Below are positions 53,445 to 62,268 of a stretch of 64,000 nucleotides of DNA, in pieces. The notes below the pieces were generated by a model. The model was not told where the DNA came from. It searched no databases and saw only the letters and a list, made by a program, of their open reading frames with translations. Source of the DNA: Lacinutrix sp. Hel_I_90. Lineage in GTDB: Bacteria; Bacteroidota; Bacteroidia; Flavobacteriales; Flavobacteriaceae. Position numbers and translations under genes: made by a program. Every line of letters begins with the position of its first letter. Positions within the stretch are counted from its first letter, which is position 1. Location of the stretch: positions 2,716,501 to 2,780,500 of the forward strand of contig NZ_JYNQ01000001.1 of assembly GCF_000934685.1 (NCBI RefSeq), in the 5' to 3' direction.

Positions 53445-53987
53445 TTATAATACACGTCGGGCCTGTACAAACGCAAAATACCAGTATTTTTCTTTGAGTT
53501 TTGAAGTAATAACGCCTCTACTAGTTGTGGCGTGAATAAATTCTACGTCATCATCTTTGATAGCAGTCACCAATCCTACATGGTTAACACTTCTATTGTT
53601 TTTTTTAGTGGCGAAAAAAAGCAAGTCCCCTTTTTGCACTTCTTTTAAATCTATCCAGTCGCCAGATGTTGCCATAGCATGAGACACGCGTGGAATAGTA
53701 ATATTTTCTTCTTTAAAAGCAGTATAGATTAATCCTGAGCAGTCCATACCTTTCTTAGTGGTGCCACCATATTTATAACGCGTCCCTTCATACTTCTCAG
53801 CATTTTTAATAATGTCCTTAGCTAAAGGTAGCTCTAGAGTAGCAGATCTCACAACCGTTTGTGTTCTTTTAACAGGTCGTGTTGCTTTTGTGGTCTTTGA
53901 TTTCGTTGTAATGACCCGCCTGTTTTTTGCACTTCCGCAAGAAGAAAGTGAAAAAACGATAAGTAACATTAGGGCAATCTGTCTCAT
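53445..53987 (-). CDS. NlpC/P60-family peptidoglycan endopeptidase lipoprotein
   Basis: 180 residues. A lipoprotein signal ends VFSLSSCGS (cysteine about 17), followed by a basic Lys/Arg/Thr-rich linker (about 20-48). The NlpC/P60 domain starts near 55: MDCSGL holds the catalytic cysteine (about 83), VNHVGLV the first histidine (about 136) and FIHATTS the second (about 152). Such enzymes cleave D-Glu-diaminopimelate bonds in peptidoglycan stem peptides. It is the likely donor of the peptidase half of the chimera that follows after 25 bp, and it follows lpxB after 7 bp. Confidence 0.92.
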   Translation of the reverse strand: MRQIALMLLIVFSLSSCGSAKNRRVITTKSKTTKATRPVKRTQTVVRSATLELPLAKDIIKNAEKYEGTRYKYGGTTKKGMDCSGLIYTAFKEENITIPRVSHAMATSGDWIDLKEVQKGDLLFFATKKNNRSVNHVGLVTAIKDDDVEFIHATTSRGVITSKLKEKYWYFAFVQARRVL

Positions 53988-53994
53988 CTTAAGT

Positions 53995-55110
53995 TTAAGC
54001 TTTTATTGAATCATAAATGAGTTTAGCAGTATTTTCACTAGCACCTTTTCCGCCCAAAGCTTTTTCTAAATCGTAATAATTGATAAAAAATTTGGTCCGT
54101 TCATAAGGGTCTAGGATTCTATTTAACTCTTTTTTTAGGTTTTTCGTATTAAAATCGTCTTGAATTAATTCGGTTACGGCTTCTTTATTCAAAATTAAAT
54201 TAACTAAAGAAATGTAATCTAAATTCACCACACGTTTCCCAATCTGATAAGAAATCCAACTGCCTTTGTAGCAAACGACTTGTGGTACTTTAAACAATCC
54301 AGTTTCTAAAGTGGCTGTTCCAGAGGTAACTAAAGCGGCAGTTGAAACACTTAATAAATCGTAGGTTTTATTAGATAGAAAATGCACGTTCGCTTTTTTT
54401 ATAAATTGCTCGTAAAACGTATAATCTTGACTTGGTGCTCCTGCTATAACAAATTGATAGTCTGCGTAGTCATCGACAACGCTTAGCATTATAGAAAGGA
54501 TTTTGGTGATCTCTTGTTTTCGGCTTCCTGGTAATAGCGCAATAATTGGTTTTTCGCTTAATCCGTTTTCAGCTCTAAAGGTGTATTCATCGACCTGATG
54601 TCTATCTCCAATGGCATCAATTAAAGGATGGCCAACAAATTGTACTGGAAAATGATGCTTGTTTTCATAAAACGTTTTTTCAAAAGGTAAAATCACATAC
54701 ATCGCATCAATGTCATTTTTAATGGCTTTGATCCGGTTTTCTTTCCACGCCCAGATTTGAGGCGAAATGTAATAATGGTTTTTTAAACCTTTTTGTTTTG
54801 CCCATTTGGCAATACGTAAATTAAAACCAGGATAATCGATGTAAATAATAACATCAGGGTTGTAGGCTTTGATATCTTCTTTACAAAAAGACAAGTTTTT
54901 AGCGATGGTTCTTAAATTTTGAACCACTTCTATAAAGCCCATAAAAGCTAAATCGCGATAATGCTTAACTAGTGTCCCGCCAACAGCTTGCATTAAATCA
55001 CCTCCCCAAAACCTAAAATCAGCTTCAACATCTTCACGTTGTATGGCTTTCATAAGGTTCGAGCCATGCAAATCGCCTGAGGCTTCTCCAGAAATGATGT
55101 AGTACTTCAT
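53995..55110 (-). CDS. lpxB: Lipid-A-disaccharide synthase
   Basis: 371 residues of the GT19 family. The start YYIISGEASGDLHGSNLM with GEASGD is diagnostic, FWGGDLMQAVGG and IDYPGFNLRIAKWAK follow, and LLPGSRKQEI near 194-203 with SGTATLETGLF near 268-278 form the nucleotide-sugar site. It condenses UDP-2,3-diacylglucosamine with lipid X to form the lipid A disaccharide at the inner membrane. It lies 3 bp after a small membrane protein gene in the surE operon. Confidence 0.95.
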   Translation of the reverse strand: MKYYIISGEASGDLHGSNLMKAIQREDVEADFRFWGGDLMQAVGGTLVKHYRDLAFMGFIEVVQNLRTIAKNLSFCKEDIKAYNPDVIIYIDYPGFNLRIAKWAKQKGLKNHYYISPQIWAWKENRIKAIKNDIDAMYVILPFEKTFYENKHHFPVQFVGHPLIDAIGDRHQVDEYTFRAENGLSEKPIIALLPGSRKQEITKILSIMLSVVDDYADYQFVIAGAPSQDYTFYEQFIKKANVHFLSNKTYDLLSVSTAALVTSGTATLETGLFKVPQVVCYKGSWISYQIGKRVVNLDYISLVNLILNKEAVTELIQDDFNTKNLKKELNRILDPYERTKFFINYYDLEKALGGKGASENTAKLIYDSIKA

Positions 55111-55113
55111 TAG

Positions 55114-55401
55114 TTAAAATTTATCGATCATAAATATAAGGGCTACAATAATAATACCAAGGAGTATGCCTTTTGCATGCGCTTCCTTTTTTTTATTTAA
55201 AAATAAATAAAAAACGGGAATATTTAAAAGCACTCCAATACTTGCGCGTTTGCCCAAAACGCTGGGAGATACTATTTTATTAATGATTTGGTCTGTACTT
55301 AAATTTAATTGGAAACCAATAAAAAGAGTGTACATGGTGATGCCAATAAAAGTAGTAATTAAACCAATGACTAATCCTATAATGATCTGTTTATTAATCA
55401 T
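55114..55401 (-). CDS. Small membrane protein between surE and lpxB
   Basis: 95 residues with three hydrophobic segments (about 5-29, 52-68 and 75-91). No family recognised. It overlaps the end of surE by 8 bp and is followed by lpxB after 3 bp, so it is part of one tightly packed operon. Its context suggests a role near lipid A synthesis, but nothing in the sequence shows one. Confidence 0.7.
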   Translation of the reverse strand: MINKQIIIGLVIGLITTFIGITMYTLFIGFQLNLSTDQIINKIVSPSVLGKRASIGVLLNIPVFYLFLNKKKEAHAKGILLGIIIVALIFMIDKF

Positions 55402-56170
55402 TAAATTCCCAGGTATTTAGTTGTTGTATCGCATGGTGTGCGGTCAAATCAAATTGTACAGGCACTACAGAAATATAACCGTTTTCTAAAGCCCATTCGT
55501 CTGTATCTGTGCCTTCATCGTAATTTACAAAGGTGCCAGTTAGCCAATAATAGTCTTTACCATACGGTGTTTGGCGTTTATCAAATTTCTCTTCCCAATT
55601 AGCACGTGCTTGTCTGCAGATCTTCACGCCTTTTATAGCCTCTTTTTCTAATTTAGGAATATTAACGTTAAGCACTGTATTTTTTGCGATGCCTTTTTCT
55701 AAAACATGTTTTGCTATTTGTCTGACATAGTTTTTTGACGCTTCAAAATTGGCGTTCCAACTATAATCCAATAACGAAAAGCCAATAGCAGGAATGCTTT
55801 CAATTCCTGCTTCTATAGCGGCGCTCATCGTTCCAGAATAAATAACATTTATAGAAGAATTTGAACCATGGTTAATGCCAGAAACACATAAATCTGGCTT
55901 TCTGTCTAAAATTTCATTAACAGCAATTTTTACACAGTCTGCCGGTGTGCCAGAGCAACTGTAAGCTTCATAGTCACCCTTGGCAACTCTGATCTTTTCA
56001 ATATGTAACGTTGAGTTTAAAGTAATGGCATGTCCCATGCCACTTTGAGGACTATCGGGAGCTACAACGAGAACATCTCCAAGTGTTTTCATGATAGCCA
56101 CTAATGTCACAATTCCTGGGGCAGTAATGCCATCATCATTGGTTACTAAAATAAGCGGTTTTTTAGTCAT
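55394..56170 (-). CDS. surE: 5'-nucleotidase SurE
   Basis: 258 residues. LILVTNDDGITAPG near 6-19 has the acidic metal-binding NDDG, SGMGHAIT near 43-50 gives the conserved serine/histidine loop, and SGINHGSNSSINVIYSGTMSAAIEA near 97-121 is the SurE core. It removes phosphate from nucleoside monophosphates and short polyphosphates. It is the first gene of the operon that continues into lpxB, nlpC, the chimera and comEC; a consensus -7 box lies upstream (56192-56199). Confidence 0.94.
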   Translation of the reverse strand: MTKKPLILVTNDDGITAPGIVTLVAIMKTLGDVLVVAPDSPQSGMGHAITLNSTLHIEKIRVAKGDYEAYSCSGTPADCVKIAVNEILDRKPDLCVSGINHGSNSSINVIYSGTMSAAIEAGIESIPAIGFSLLDYSWNANFEASKNYVRQIAKHVLEKGIAKNTVLNVNIPKLEKEAIKGVKICRQARANWEEKFDKRQTPYGKDYYWLTGTFVNYDEGTDTDEWALENGYISVVPVQFDLTAHHAIQQLNTWEFND

Positions 56171-56191
56171 TAAAAGGCCTTAAATTATTAG

Positions 56192-56199
56192 CAAAAATA
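56192..56199 (-). promoter_or_regulatory. -7 box of the surE-comEC operon
   Basis: TATTTTTG on the minus strand fits TAnnTTTG, 22 bp upstream of the surE ATG. No TTG at the -33 distance. Confidence 0.5.
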
Positions 56200-56261
56200 C
56201 ATAATTTCTTAAGGAATCTTTAATTTTAAGTGGTTTAACAAAAAATTAGCGCATCATTAAA

Positions 56262-56291
56262 TTGTTGGCACGGTTTTTTCTACTATTTTAG
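56262..56291 (+). promoter_or_regulatory. Candidate promoter of the tail-specific protease gene
   Basis: TTG at 56262-56264, a 19-bp spacer and TATTTTAG at 56284-56291, one base off consensus. Leader about 40-45 nt. Confidence 0.45.
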
Positions 56292-56337
56292 TAAAACTTT
56301 ACGTTTAGAATAACGAAACAAAAGATTAAGAACGCTT

Positions 56338-58479
56338 ATGAAAAGGAAATATAAAATTCTCATGCTGGTACTTTTACTGGCATTTGGTTCATGTAGTTTT
56401 ACAGCCAAAGTTGATAACGACCCAAATAAAGATAAACTTTTAATTCAAATTGTAACGATGGCTTTAGCGCAGTTACATTTTCAGCCAAAAGATTTTAATA
56501 ACGATTTCTCAAAAGATGTTTACAAGACATACTTAGAAAGACTTGACCCTTTAAAACGATTTTTCTTAAAATCAGATATAGAAGAATTTCAAAAATATGA
56601 GTTGATGATTGATAATCAACTTCGTGACTATGAAATTACGTTTTTCAATATTACACATGAACGCTTAGTTCAAAGAATGCTGGAAGCTCAAACCTATTAC
56701 AAGGAGGTCTTGGAAGAACCTTTTGATTTTACTGCTAGTGAAGATTTTGATACAGATTATGAAAACCATGAGTATGTAAAAACTAAAAAGCAATTAAAAG
56801 AGCGCTGGAGAAAGCTGTTAAAGTTTAGTACTATTGCCAGTTATGATGAATTAATCACACAACAGGAAACAGATACTATAAAAGTTGATGGTAAGGCATT
56901 AAAAGCTAAAAAATCATTTAAAGAAATAGAAGTAGAGGCTAGAGGCGAAACATTAAAGAATCTTGATGTTTATTATACAGATTACATTAATGACATGGAG
57001 CGAAAAGATTGGTTTTCTATGTATGTGAATGTTATCGTTGAAGAATTTGACCCGCATACCTCATATTTAGCACCAGTGGATAAAGATCGTTTTGATCAGC
57101 AAATGTCTGGGAAATTAGAAGGGATTGGCGCAAGGCTTCAAAAACGTATGGACTATACTAAAATAGTTGAGGTTATTTCTGGTGGTCCAGCCTGGAGAGG
57201 TCAGCAGCTAGAAGTAGGTGACATTATTTTAAAAGTGAGACAAGAAGGAGAGGCAGCAGCAGTGAGTATTGTTGGGATGCGTATTGATGACGCTATTAAA
57301 TTAATAAAAGGACCAAAAGGAACGAAAGTCATCTTAACCGTTAAAAAAGTGGATGGTACGATTAAAGATATTACCATCACCCGTGACTTAGTAGAGTTAG
57401 AAGAAACCTATGCTAAGTCTTCAACTGTTGTAAAAGATGGAAAAAACTTTGGCGTTATTAATCTCCCAAAATTCTATATCGATTTTGAAGATTATAATAA
57501 GCGTAATTCGGCTTCAGATGTTAGGCAGGAAATTGAAAGACTAAAGGAGCAAAACATTGAAGGTTTAGTTTTAGACCTAAGAAACAATGGAGGGGGCTCA
57601 TTAAAAACAGTTGTAGATATTGCTGGATTATTTATAAAAGACGGACCAATTGTTCAGGTGCGTTCTACAAATGAACCAAAAGAAGTATTGGAAGATGAAG
57701 ACGAATCAATTGTTTGGGACGGCCCATTAGTAATTCTAGTTAATGAGTTATCAGCTTCTGCTTCAGAGATTTTGGCGGCAGCAATGCAGGATTACAAACG
57801 CGCCATTATTATTGGAAGTAAGCAAACCTATGGTAAAGGAACCGTTCAAAATATTTTAGATTTAAATCGAATGGTGAGAAACAGTTCCCATGGCGATTTA
57901 GGCGCCATTAAAATTACAAGGCAGAAGTTTTATAGAATAAATGGAGGTTCTACACAATTAGAAGGTGTAAAGAGTGATGTTGTTGTTCCAGATCGCTACA
58001 GTTTTGTAGAGATTGGAGAACGCGACCAGCATAACCCATTGCCTTGGGATAAGATTGAGGCAGTAGATTATGATTTCTGGAATAGTTATTTCGATTATGA
58101 CACAACCATAAGTAACAGTAAAGCACGAATGGCTAATAATGAACAGTTAAAATTAATTGAGAAAAATGCTAGGTGGATAAAAACACAAATGGATGATAAT
58201 ACATACTCACTTAACTATGCTATTTATAAGGCGGAACAAAAAGCAAATGAGAAAGAAGCAGAAGAGTATGATGCGATTGGTAAGTATAAAACTAATTTAA
58301 CATTTGAATCACTACCATACGAAAAACAACTTTTTAAAAAAGACACTGTTTTAAAGGAAAAGCGTGTGCGCTGGCATGAAAGTTTAAGTCAGGATGTTTA
58401 TATGGATGAAGCATTAAATGTGCTTAACGATTTAAAAATGACTTACGAAATAAAGAAAGTAGCGACCTTAAAAAACTAA
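56338..58479 (+). CDS. Carboxy-terminal processing (tail-specific) protease, S41
   Basis: 713 residues. A signal or anchor sequence ends LLLAFGSCSF, possibly a lipobox (cysteine about 19). A helical N-terminal Tsp domain (about 35-225) precedes a PDZ domain (about 250-345, with GIGARLQK and GDIILKVR). The S41 peptidase part contains VLVNELSASASEIL near 465-479 and KQTYGKGTVQ near 499-508, giving the catalytic serine and lysine. The C-terminal DUF3340-like helical part is also present. Such proteases degrade misfolded or tagged envelope proteins and trim lipoprotein partners. Confidence 0.93.
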   Translation: MKRKYKILMLVLLLAFGSCSFTAKVDNDPNKDKLLIQIVTMALAQLHFQPKDFNNDFSKDVYKTYLERLDPLKRFFLKSDIEEFQKYELMIDNQLRDYEITFFNITHERLVQRMLEAQTYYKEVLEEPFDFTASEDFDTDYENHEYVKTKKQLKERWRKLLKFSTIASYDELITQQETDTIKVDGKALKAKKSFKEIEVEARGETLKNLDVYYTDYINDMERKDWFSMYVNVIVEEFDPHTSYLAPVDKDRFDQQMSGKLEGIGARLQKRMDYTKIVEVISGGPAWRGQQLEVGDIILKVRQEGEAAAVSIVGMRIDDAIKLIKGPKGTKVILTVKKVDGTIKDITITRDLVELEETYAKSSTVVKDGKNFGVINLPKFYIDFEDYNKRNSASDVRQEIERLKEQNIEGLVLDLRNNGGGSLKTVVDIAGLFIKDGPIVQVRSTNEPKEVLEDEDESIVWDGPLVILVNELSASASEILAAAMQDYKRAIIIGSKQTYGKGTVQNILDLNRMVRNSSHGDLGAIKITRQKFYRINGGSTQLEGVKSDVVVPDRYSFVEIGERDQHNPLPWDKIEAVDYDFWNSYFDYDTTISNSKARMANNEQLKLIEKNARWIKTQMDDNTYSLNYAIYKAEQKANEKEAEEYDAIGKYKTNLTFESLPYEKQLFKKDTVLKEKRVRWHESLSQDVYMDEALNVLNDLKMTYEIKKVATLKN

Positions 58480-58486
58480 AATAAGA

Positions 58487-59575
58487 ATGAGTGCAAGTAC
58501 GAACTCATTAAGCACATTAGCGCTCCAAAAATTCAAAAGGAATTTTTGGGGCGTTTTTAGTTTTTGGTTTATCGTATTTATTGGGAGTGTCTCTGTTTTT
58601 GCTTACGTATTTGCACCTGATAATTCGCAGAATGCCAACCAAATGCATGTGTCTATTCATTCGAAAAGACCTGGTTTTAAGGTGACAATGCTTACGCAAC
58701 CTTCAGAAATAAAAAACCAGCAAAATGTCTTTGACAAGCTCTTCTTTGGAACCGTAAATACGGAAACCGAAATACCTATTTCAAATTATGAAATTCAGGG
58801 CCAAACGATCAACTATACCGAATATGCTGCAGATGGGATGGAAGGTTTAGACAAAACGTATTTAACTAAAACAGCTCAACCACCAGAAACTTTAATTACA
58901 GAAAAAACATTCTACCTAGGAACCGATAAATATGGTCGTGATTTATTAAGTCGTGTCTTAGTTGGTGCGCGTATTTCCTTTTTTATAGGTTTTGTGGCTG
59001 TATTTATTTCTTTAGTTATTGGAATATTCATGGGAAGTATTGCAGGTTACTTTGGTGGCAAGGCAGACGCGTTCATTATGTGGATTATTAACGTCACCTG
59101 GTCGATTCCAACATTATTGTTGGTTATTGCAATCACCTTAGCTTTGGGAAAAGGGTTTTGGCAAGTGTTTATTGCAGTGGGTTTAACGATGTGGGTGGAA
59201 GTCGCCAGAGTCGTTCGTGGACAAATCATAAGTGCTAAAGAGTTGCAGTATGTTACTGCAGCACGCGCTTTGGGTTATAATAATTACCGCATTATCACCA
59301 AGCATATTTTACCTAATATTATGGCACCAGTTATTGTTATTTGTGCAGCTAATTTTGCAGCAGCAATTTTAATAGAATCTGGTTTAAGTTTTTTAGGTAT
59401 TGGCGCACAGCCACCAATGGCGAGTTGGGGAGCGATGATAAAAGACCACTATAATTATATTATTTTAGGAAAGCCTTATTTAGCCATTATTCCAGGCTTG
59501 TGTATTATGACCTTAGTAATGGCTTTCATGTTAATTGGAAACGCGCTTCGTGATGCTCTAGATGTAAAGAGTTGA
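58487..59575 (+). CDS. OppC/DppC-type ABC transporter permease (orphan)
   Basis: 362 residues. One N-terminal helix (about 22-45) is followed by a periplasmic loop of about 100 residues. Then GTDKYGRDLLSRVLVGARIS opens the permease domain with five helices and the EAA loop near 255-275 (AARALGYNNYRIITKHILPN). It belongs to the oligopeptide or nickel permease family. Neither the OppB-type partner nor ATPases or a binding protein are adjacent; the partner genes must lie elsewhere. Only 7 bp separate it from the protease gene, so they are cotranscribed. Confidence 0.9.
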   Translation: MSASTNSLSTLALQKFKRNFWGVFSFWFIVFIGSVSVFAYVFAPDNSQNANQMHVSIHSKRPGFKVTMLTQPSEIKNQQNVFDKLFFGTVNTETEIPISNYEIQGQTINYTEYAADGMEGLDKTYLTKTAQPPETLITEKTFYLGTDKYGRDLLSRVLVGARISFFIGFVAVFISLVIGIFMGSIAGYFGGKADAFIMWIINVTWSIPTLLLVIAITLALGKGFWQVFIAVGLTMWVEVARVVRGQIISAKELQYVTAARALGYNNYRIITKHILPNIMAPVIVICAANFAAAILIESGLSFLGIGAQPPMASWGAMIKDHYNYIILGKPYLAIIPGLCIMTLVMAFMLIGNALRDALDVKS

Positions 59576-59594
59576 TTTTTTTTTTAGCGCTTAA

Positions 59595-60275
59595 TTAACG
59601 AAATATAACTTTAAAGTTTTCAGACACTTCATCATAGTCTTGGTTTGTTAAATGGCCTTTTTTCAGCCTTTTCAACACTAATTTGTCACTTTCTAAAATT
59701 AAACGCGCAATCATTTCTCGCGTATCTTTTGAATAATTAAAAGACAGCGCCTTCCAGTTTTTCTGTAATATTGGAGATTGTAGCCACATTAAAAAATTAT
59801 TAATCCACACATTACTTCCAGTGAGATCATGAGAGCCAATAGTTAAAAAATCTTCCATAGCCTGAAAAACCCTTATAGAACTAACAATTTCAATTTGATT
59901 TCTTTTTGCAGGGTCATAATCAGCAGGTTCAAAGCGATCATGACTAAGATCTGGAGTCATCGATTTAAAAAGAAAGAATCCTTCAGGATAGGCTTGAGAG
60001 AGTTCAATTTGAGGTGAAAGCCAATTTCTTTGGATGTTTTCTAAAGTAATATGTGCCGTTCTGTTTTCTTCAATACGATTGTTTGAATGGGTATTTAATA
60101 TGAGATTATACATGACCATTATTATTGATACTCCTGCAGTGATTCCAATAATGAGTTCAAGCTTTCTATCTTTTTCAGTATTTAGTTTTTTTACAAAAAC
60201 AAAACCCACAATTATAATAGTAACTACAGCAAGAAGTATAAAGTATAAGTTATATTCTATTAAAAATTTTGTCAT
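59595..60275 (-). CDS. Membrane protein, unknown
   Basis: 226 residues with two membrane helices at the N-terminus (about 10-28 and 41-61) and a soluble remainder, rich in charged residues, that would face the cytoplasm. I do not recognise a family. It is convergent with the ABC permease gene, with 19 bp between stops, and has an 81-bp gap from engB. Codon use looks normal for the window. Confidence 0.65.
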   Translation of the reverse strand: MTKFLIEYNLYFILLAVVTIIIVGFVFVKKLNTEKDRKLELIIGITAGVSIIMVMYNLILNTHSNNRIEENRTAHITLENIQRNWLSPQIELSQAYPEGFFLFKSMTPDLSHDRFEPADYDPAKRNQIEIVSSIRVFQAMEDFLTIGSHDLTGSNVWINNFLMWLQSPILQKNWKALSFNYSKDTREMIARLILESDKLVLKRLKKGHLTNQDYDEVSENFKVIFR

Positions 60276-60356
60276 TCCTGTAGTTATTAAATTGTAGCTA
60301 TAGTATTTCTTGTTTCTGGTATTTAAAGCATTGCAAAACCAGGGCGTATTTTAGAA

Positions 60357-60962
60357 TTAATCAATAATCATATTGCTATTCAATTCTCCAATAAAATCAA
60401 GCACTTCATCTTTGCCTATGTCTTTAGAAGAAGAGGTGATAAAATACTGAGGCATGTCTTCCCAGGTTTCTAAAAGAACAGATTTATAGTCTTCCACATG
60501 CTTTTCTATCGCTTTAGGCTTTAACTTGTCGGCCTTGGTGAAAATAATACAAAAAGGAACGCCATTTTCACCTAAATACTGCATGAATTCCAAGTCTATA
60601 GGCTGTGGCTCGTGACGAATATCGACTAAAACAAATGCACAAACTAATTGTTCTCTAAACTTAAAATACTGCGTAATAAACTTCTGAAACACTTTCTTTG
60701 CACTCTTAGAAACTTTCGCGTAACCATACCCTGGTAAATCTACCAAATACCATTCTTGGTTTATAATAAAATGATTGATAAGTTGTGTTTTTCCCGGCCT
60801 TCCAGAAGTTTTTGCTAAACTCTTTTTGCTGGTTAACATATTAATTAATGATGATTTCCCAACGTTACTTCTGCCTATAAAAGCATATTCGGGGATTTTT
60901 CCTTTAGGACAGCGTTCCACATCGGAATTACTGATTACAAACTCTGCAGATTTTATCTTCAT
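60357..60962 (-). CDS. engB: Ribosome biogenesis GTPase EngB (YsxC/YihA)
   Basis: 201 residues, one small GTPase domain. G1 is GRSNVGKSS near 31-39, G3 is DLPGYGYA near 75-82 and G4 is TKAD near 141-144; the G5-like TSSSKD lies near 176-181. EngB binds GTP and helps late assembly of the large ribosomal subunit; it is usually essential. A 6-bp stem (ATTCCT/AGGAAT) sits in the leader at about 60971-60990. It stands between a hypothetical gene and an alpha/beta hydrolase, all leftward. Confidence 0.94.
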   Translation of the reverse strand: MKIKSAEFVISNSDVERCPKGKIPEYAFIGRSNVGKSSLINMLTSKKSLAKTSGRPGKTQLINHFIINQEWYLVDLPGYGYAKVSKSAKKVFQKFITQYFKFREQLVCAFVLVDIRHEPQPIDLEFMQYLGENGVPFCIIFTKADKLKPKAIEKHVEDYKSVLLETWEDMPQYFITSSSKDIGKDEVLDFIGELNSNMIID

Positions 60963-61208
60963 CTTGTCATTCCTACTAGGGCAGGAATTTTTTTAATTAA
61001 ACTATTTTTTTTCAGCAATAATCAGACTTATTAATAGACTAAGCCAAAAAAACTAAGCCACAAAAGTAAGCAGTTAAGAGTAAGCAAACAAGAGTAAGTA
61101 ATTAAAAGCAAAAAGTCACTCGCTTAAATAACCCAAGAATTACTGGAATAGTAGTTAATTTCGAAATTTAAAATGGGAGATACAGAATTTTAAGCTAAGA
61201 TTAGAAAA

Positions 61209-61973
61209 CTAAAGTCCTCTGCTCTTAAACCACTCATGAAGAATTTGATTGAACTCTTGAGGATGTTCCATCATTGCGGCATGGCCGCATTTGTCAATCC
61301 AAAATAAATCAGAATTTGGGAGCAGTCTGTTAAATTCATCGGCAACCTCAGGAGGTGTAACGGCATCATTTTTTCCCCAGACAATACAAGTAGGAGTATG
61401 CATGTCTGGTAAATCTTTCGCCATATTATGCCTAATGGCACTTTTTGCAATGGCTAAGGTTTTTATAAGTTTACTTCTGTCGTTTACCGTATCATAGACT
61501 TCATCAACTATTTCTTTAGTGGCTACGGCGGGATCATAAAAAACGTCTTGCGCTTTTTTCTTAATCACTTCGTAATCGCTACGTTTTGTATAGCCGCCAC
61601 CCAAGGCGCTTTCGTATAAGCCAGAACTGCCAGTGATAATTAAAGCTTTAACATTCTCCGGGTTTAACTTTGTGTAGTATAAACCAATATGTCCGCCTAG
61701 AGAATTTCCTAACAGAATCACTTTGTCATAACCCTTAAAAGTTATGAATTCACCCAAATATTTAGCAAAGGCTTTAACATTGGTTTTAATAAGCGACATT
61801 GAATAAACAGGAAGCTCGGGAATAATGACTTTATAGCCTTTATCACTAAAGTAATCAATCACCGCATCAAAATTGCTTAAACCACCCATTAAGCCATGTA
61901 ATACTATAATTGGTGTGCCTTCTCCAGCTTCGATGTAGTTGTACCTTCCTTCGGTTTTAAGTGTGTGAGACAT
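61209..61973 (-). CDS. Alpha/beta hydrolase
   Basis: 254 residues, no signal peptide. The oxyanion region IVLHGLMGG near 23-31, the nucleophile elbow GNSLGGH (serine near 91), an aspartate in GKNDAVTPPE near 203, and the histidine in CGHAAMMEHP near 232 form a full catalytic set. It could be an esterase, lipase or C-C hydrolase; the substrate is not clear. A -7 box TATATTTG lies upstream on the minus strand at 62007-62000, about 26 bp from the start. Confidence 0.88.
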   Translation of the reverse strand: MSHTLKTEGRYNYIEAGEGTPIIVLHGLMGGLSNFDAVIDYFSDKGYKVIIPELPVYSMSLIKTNVKAFAKYLGEFITFKGYDKVILLGNSLGGHIGLYYTKLNPENVKALIITGSSGLYESALGGGYTKRSDYEVIKKKAQDVFYDPAVATKEIVDEVYDTVNDRSKLIKTLAIAKSAIRHNMAKDLPDMHTPTCIVWGKNDAVTPPEVADEFNRLLPNSDLFWIDKCGHAAMMEHPQEFNQILHEWFKSRGL

Positions 61974-61999
61974 TCAGTTTTTAGTCAATCAGTTGAAAG

Positions 62000-62007
62000 C
62001 AAATATA
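62000..62007 (-). promoter_or_regulatory. -7 box of the alpha/beta hydrolase gene
   Basis: TATATTTG on the minus strand, exact consensus, 26 bp from the ATG; no TTG at the normal -33 distance. Confidence 0.5.
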
Positions 62008-62090
62008 GGTAATTCCTTTAAAAAATGATAGTAATCTTTAGATACTTAAAAAAATGAATTTTGCAGACATATTAACAAGTGTTCATTGGT

Positions 62091-62151
62091 ATTTCGCACG
62101 CTTTTTAATCGCCTGAAAACTATCGTTTTAAGCTTTAAAAGCGTGCGAAAT
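62091..62151. repeat. 15-bp inverted repeat between abh and mraZ
   Basis: ATTTCGCACGCTTTT (62091-62105) is matched exactly in reverse by 62137-62151, with 31 bases between. It lies between divergent genes, so it is not a terminator. The first 12 bases (ATTTCGCACGCT) also occur at 8371-8382 upstream of SusC. Confidence 0.6.
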
Positions 62152-62193
62152 CTCTTTTAAAAAGTATTACTCTAAAGACTATTTATCAACAAA

Positions 62194-62218
62194 GTGGTAA
62201 AATGTGGTAAATAGTGGT
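62194..62218 (+). promoter_or_regulatory. MraZ operator: three GTGGT boxes at 10-bp spacing
   Basis: GTGGT occurs at 62194-62198, 62204-62208 and 62214-62218, each separated by five bases. This is the known MraZ-binding pattern (direct GTGG repeats, one per helical turn). It directly precedes, and overlaps the -33 position of, the mraZ promoter, so MraZ should repress its own operon. Confidence 0.88.
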
Positions 62219-62228
62219 AAAATTTCGA

Positions 62229-62236
62229 TATATTTG
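62229..62236 (+). promoter_or_regulatory. -7 box of the mraZ operon
   Basis: TATATTTG, exact TAnnTTTG. There is no TTG at -33; the GTGGT boxes occupy that place. The leader to the TTG start codon is about 28 nt. Confidence 0.7.
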
Positions 62237-62268
62237 AATTTAAAATCTCAACGACTCAAAAATACGTT

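Noticed and set aside
61060-61115. Short repeats of AGAGTAAGCA/AGAGTAAGTA upstream of the hydrolase stop
   Set aside because: Imperfect, few copies and low complexity; no array or attachment-site structure.
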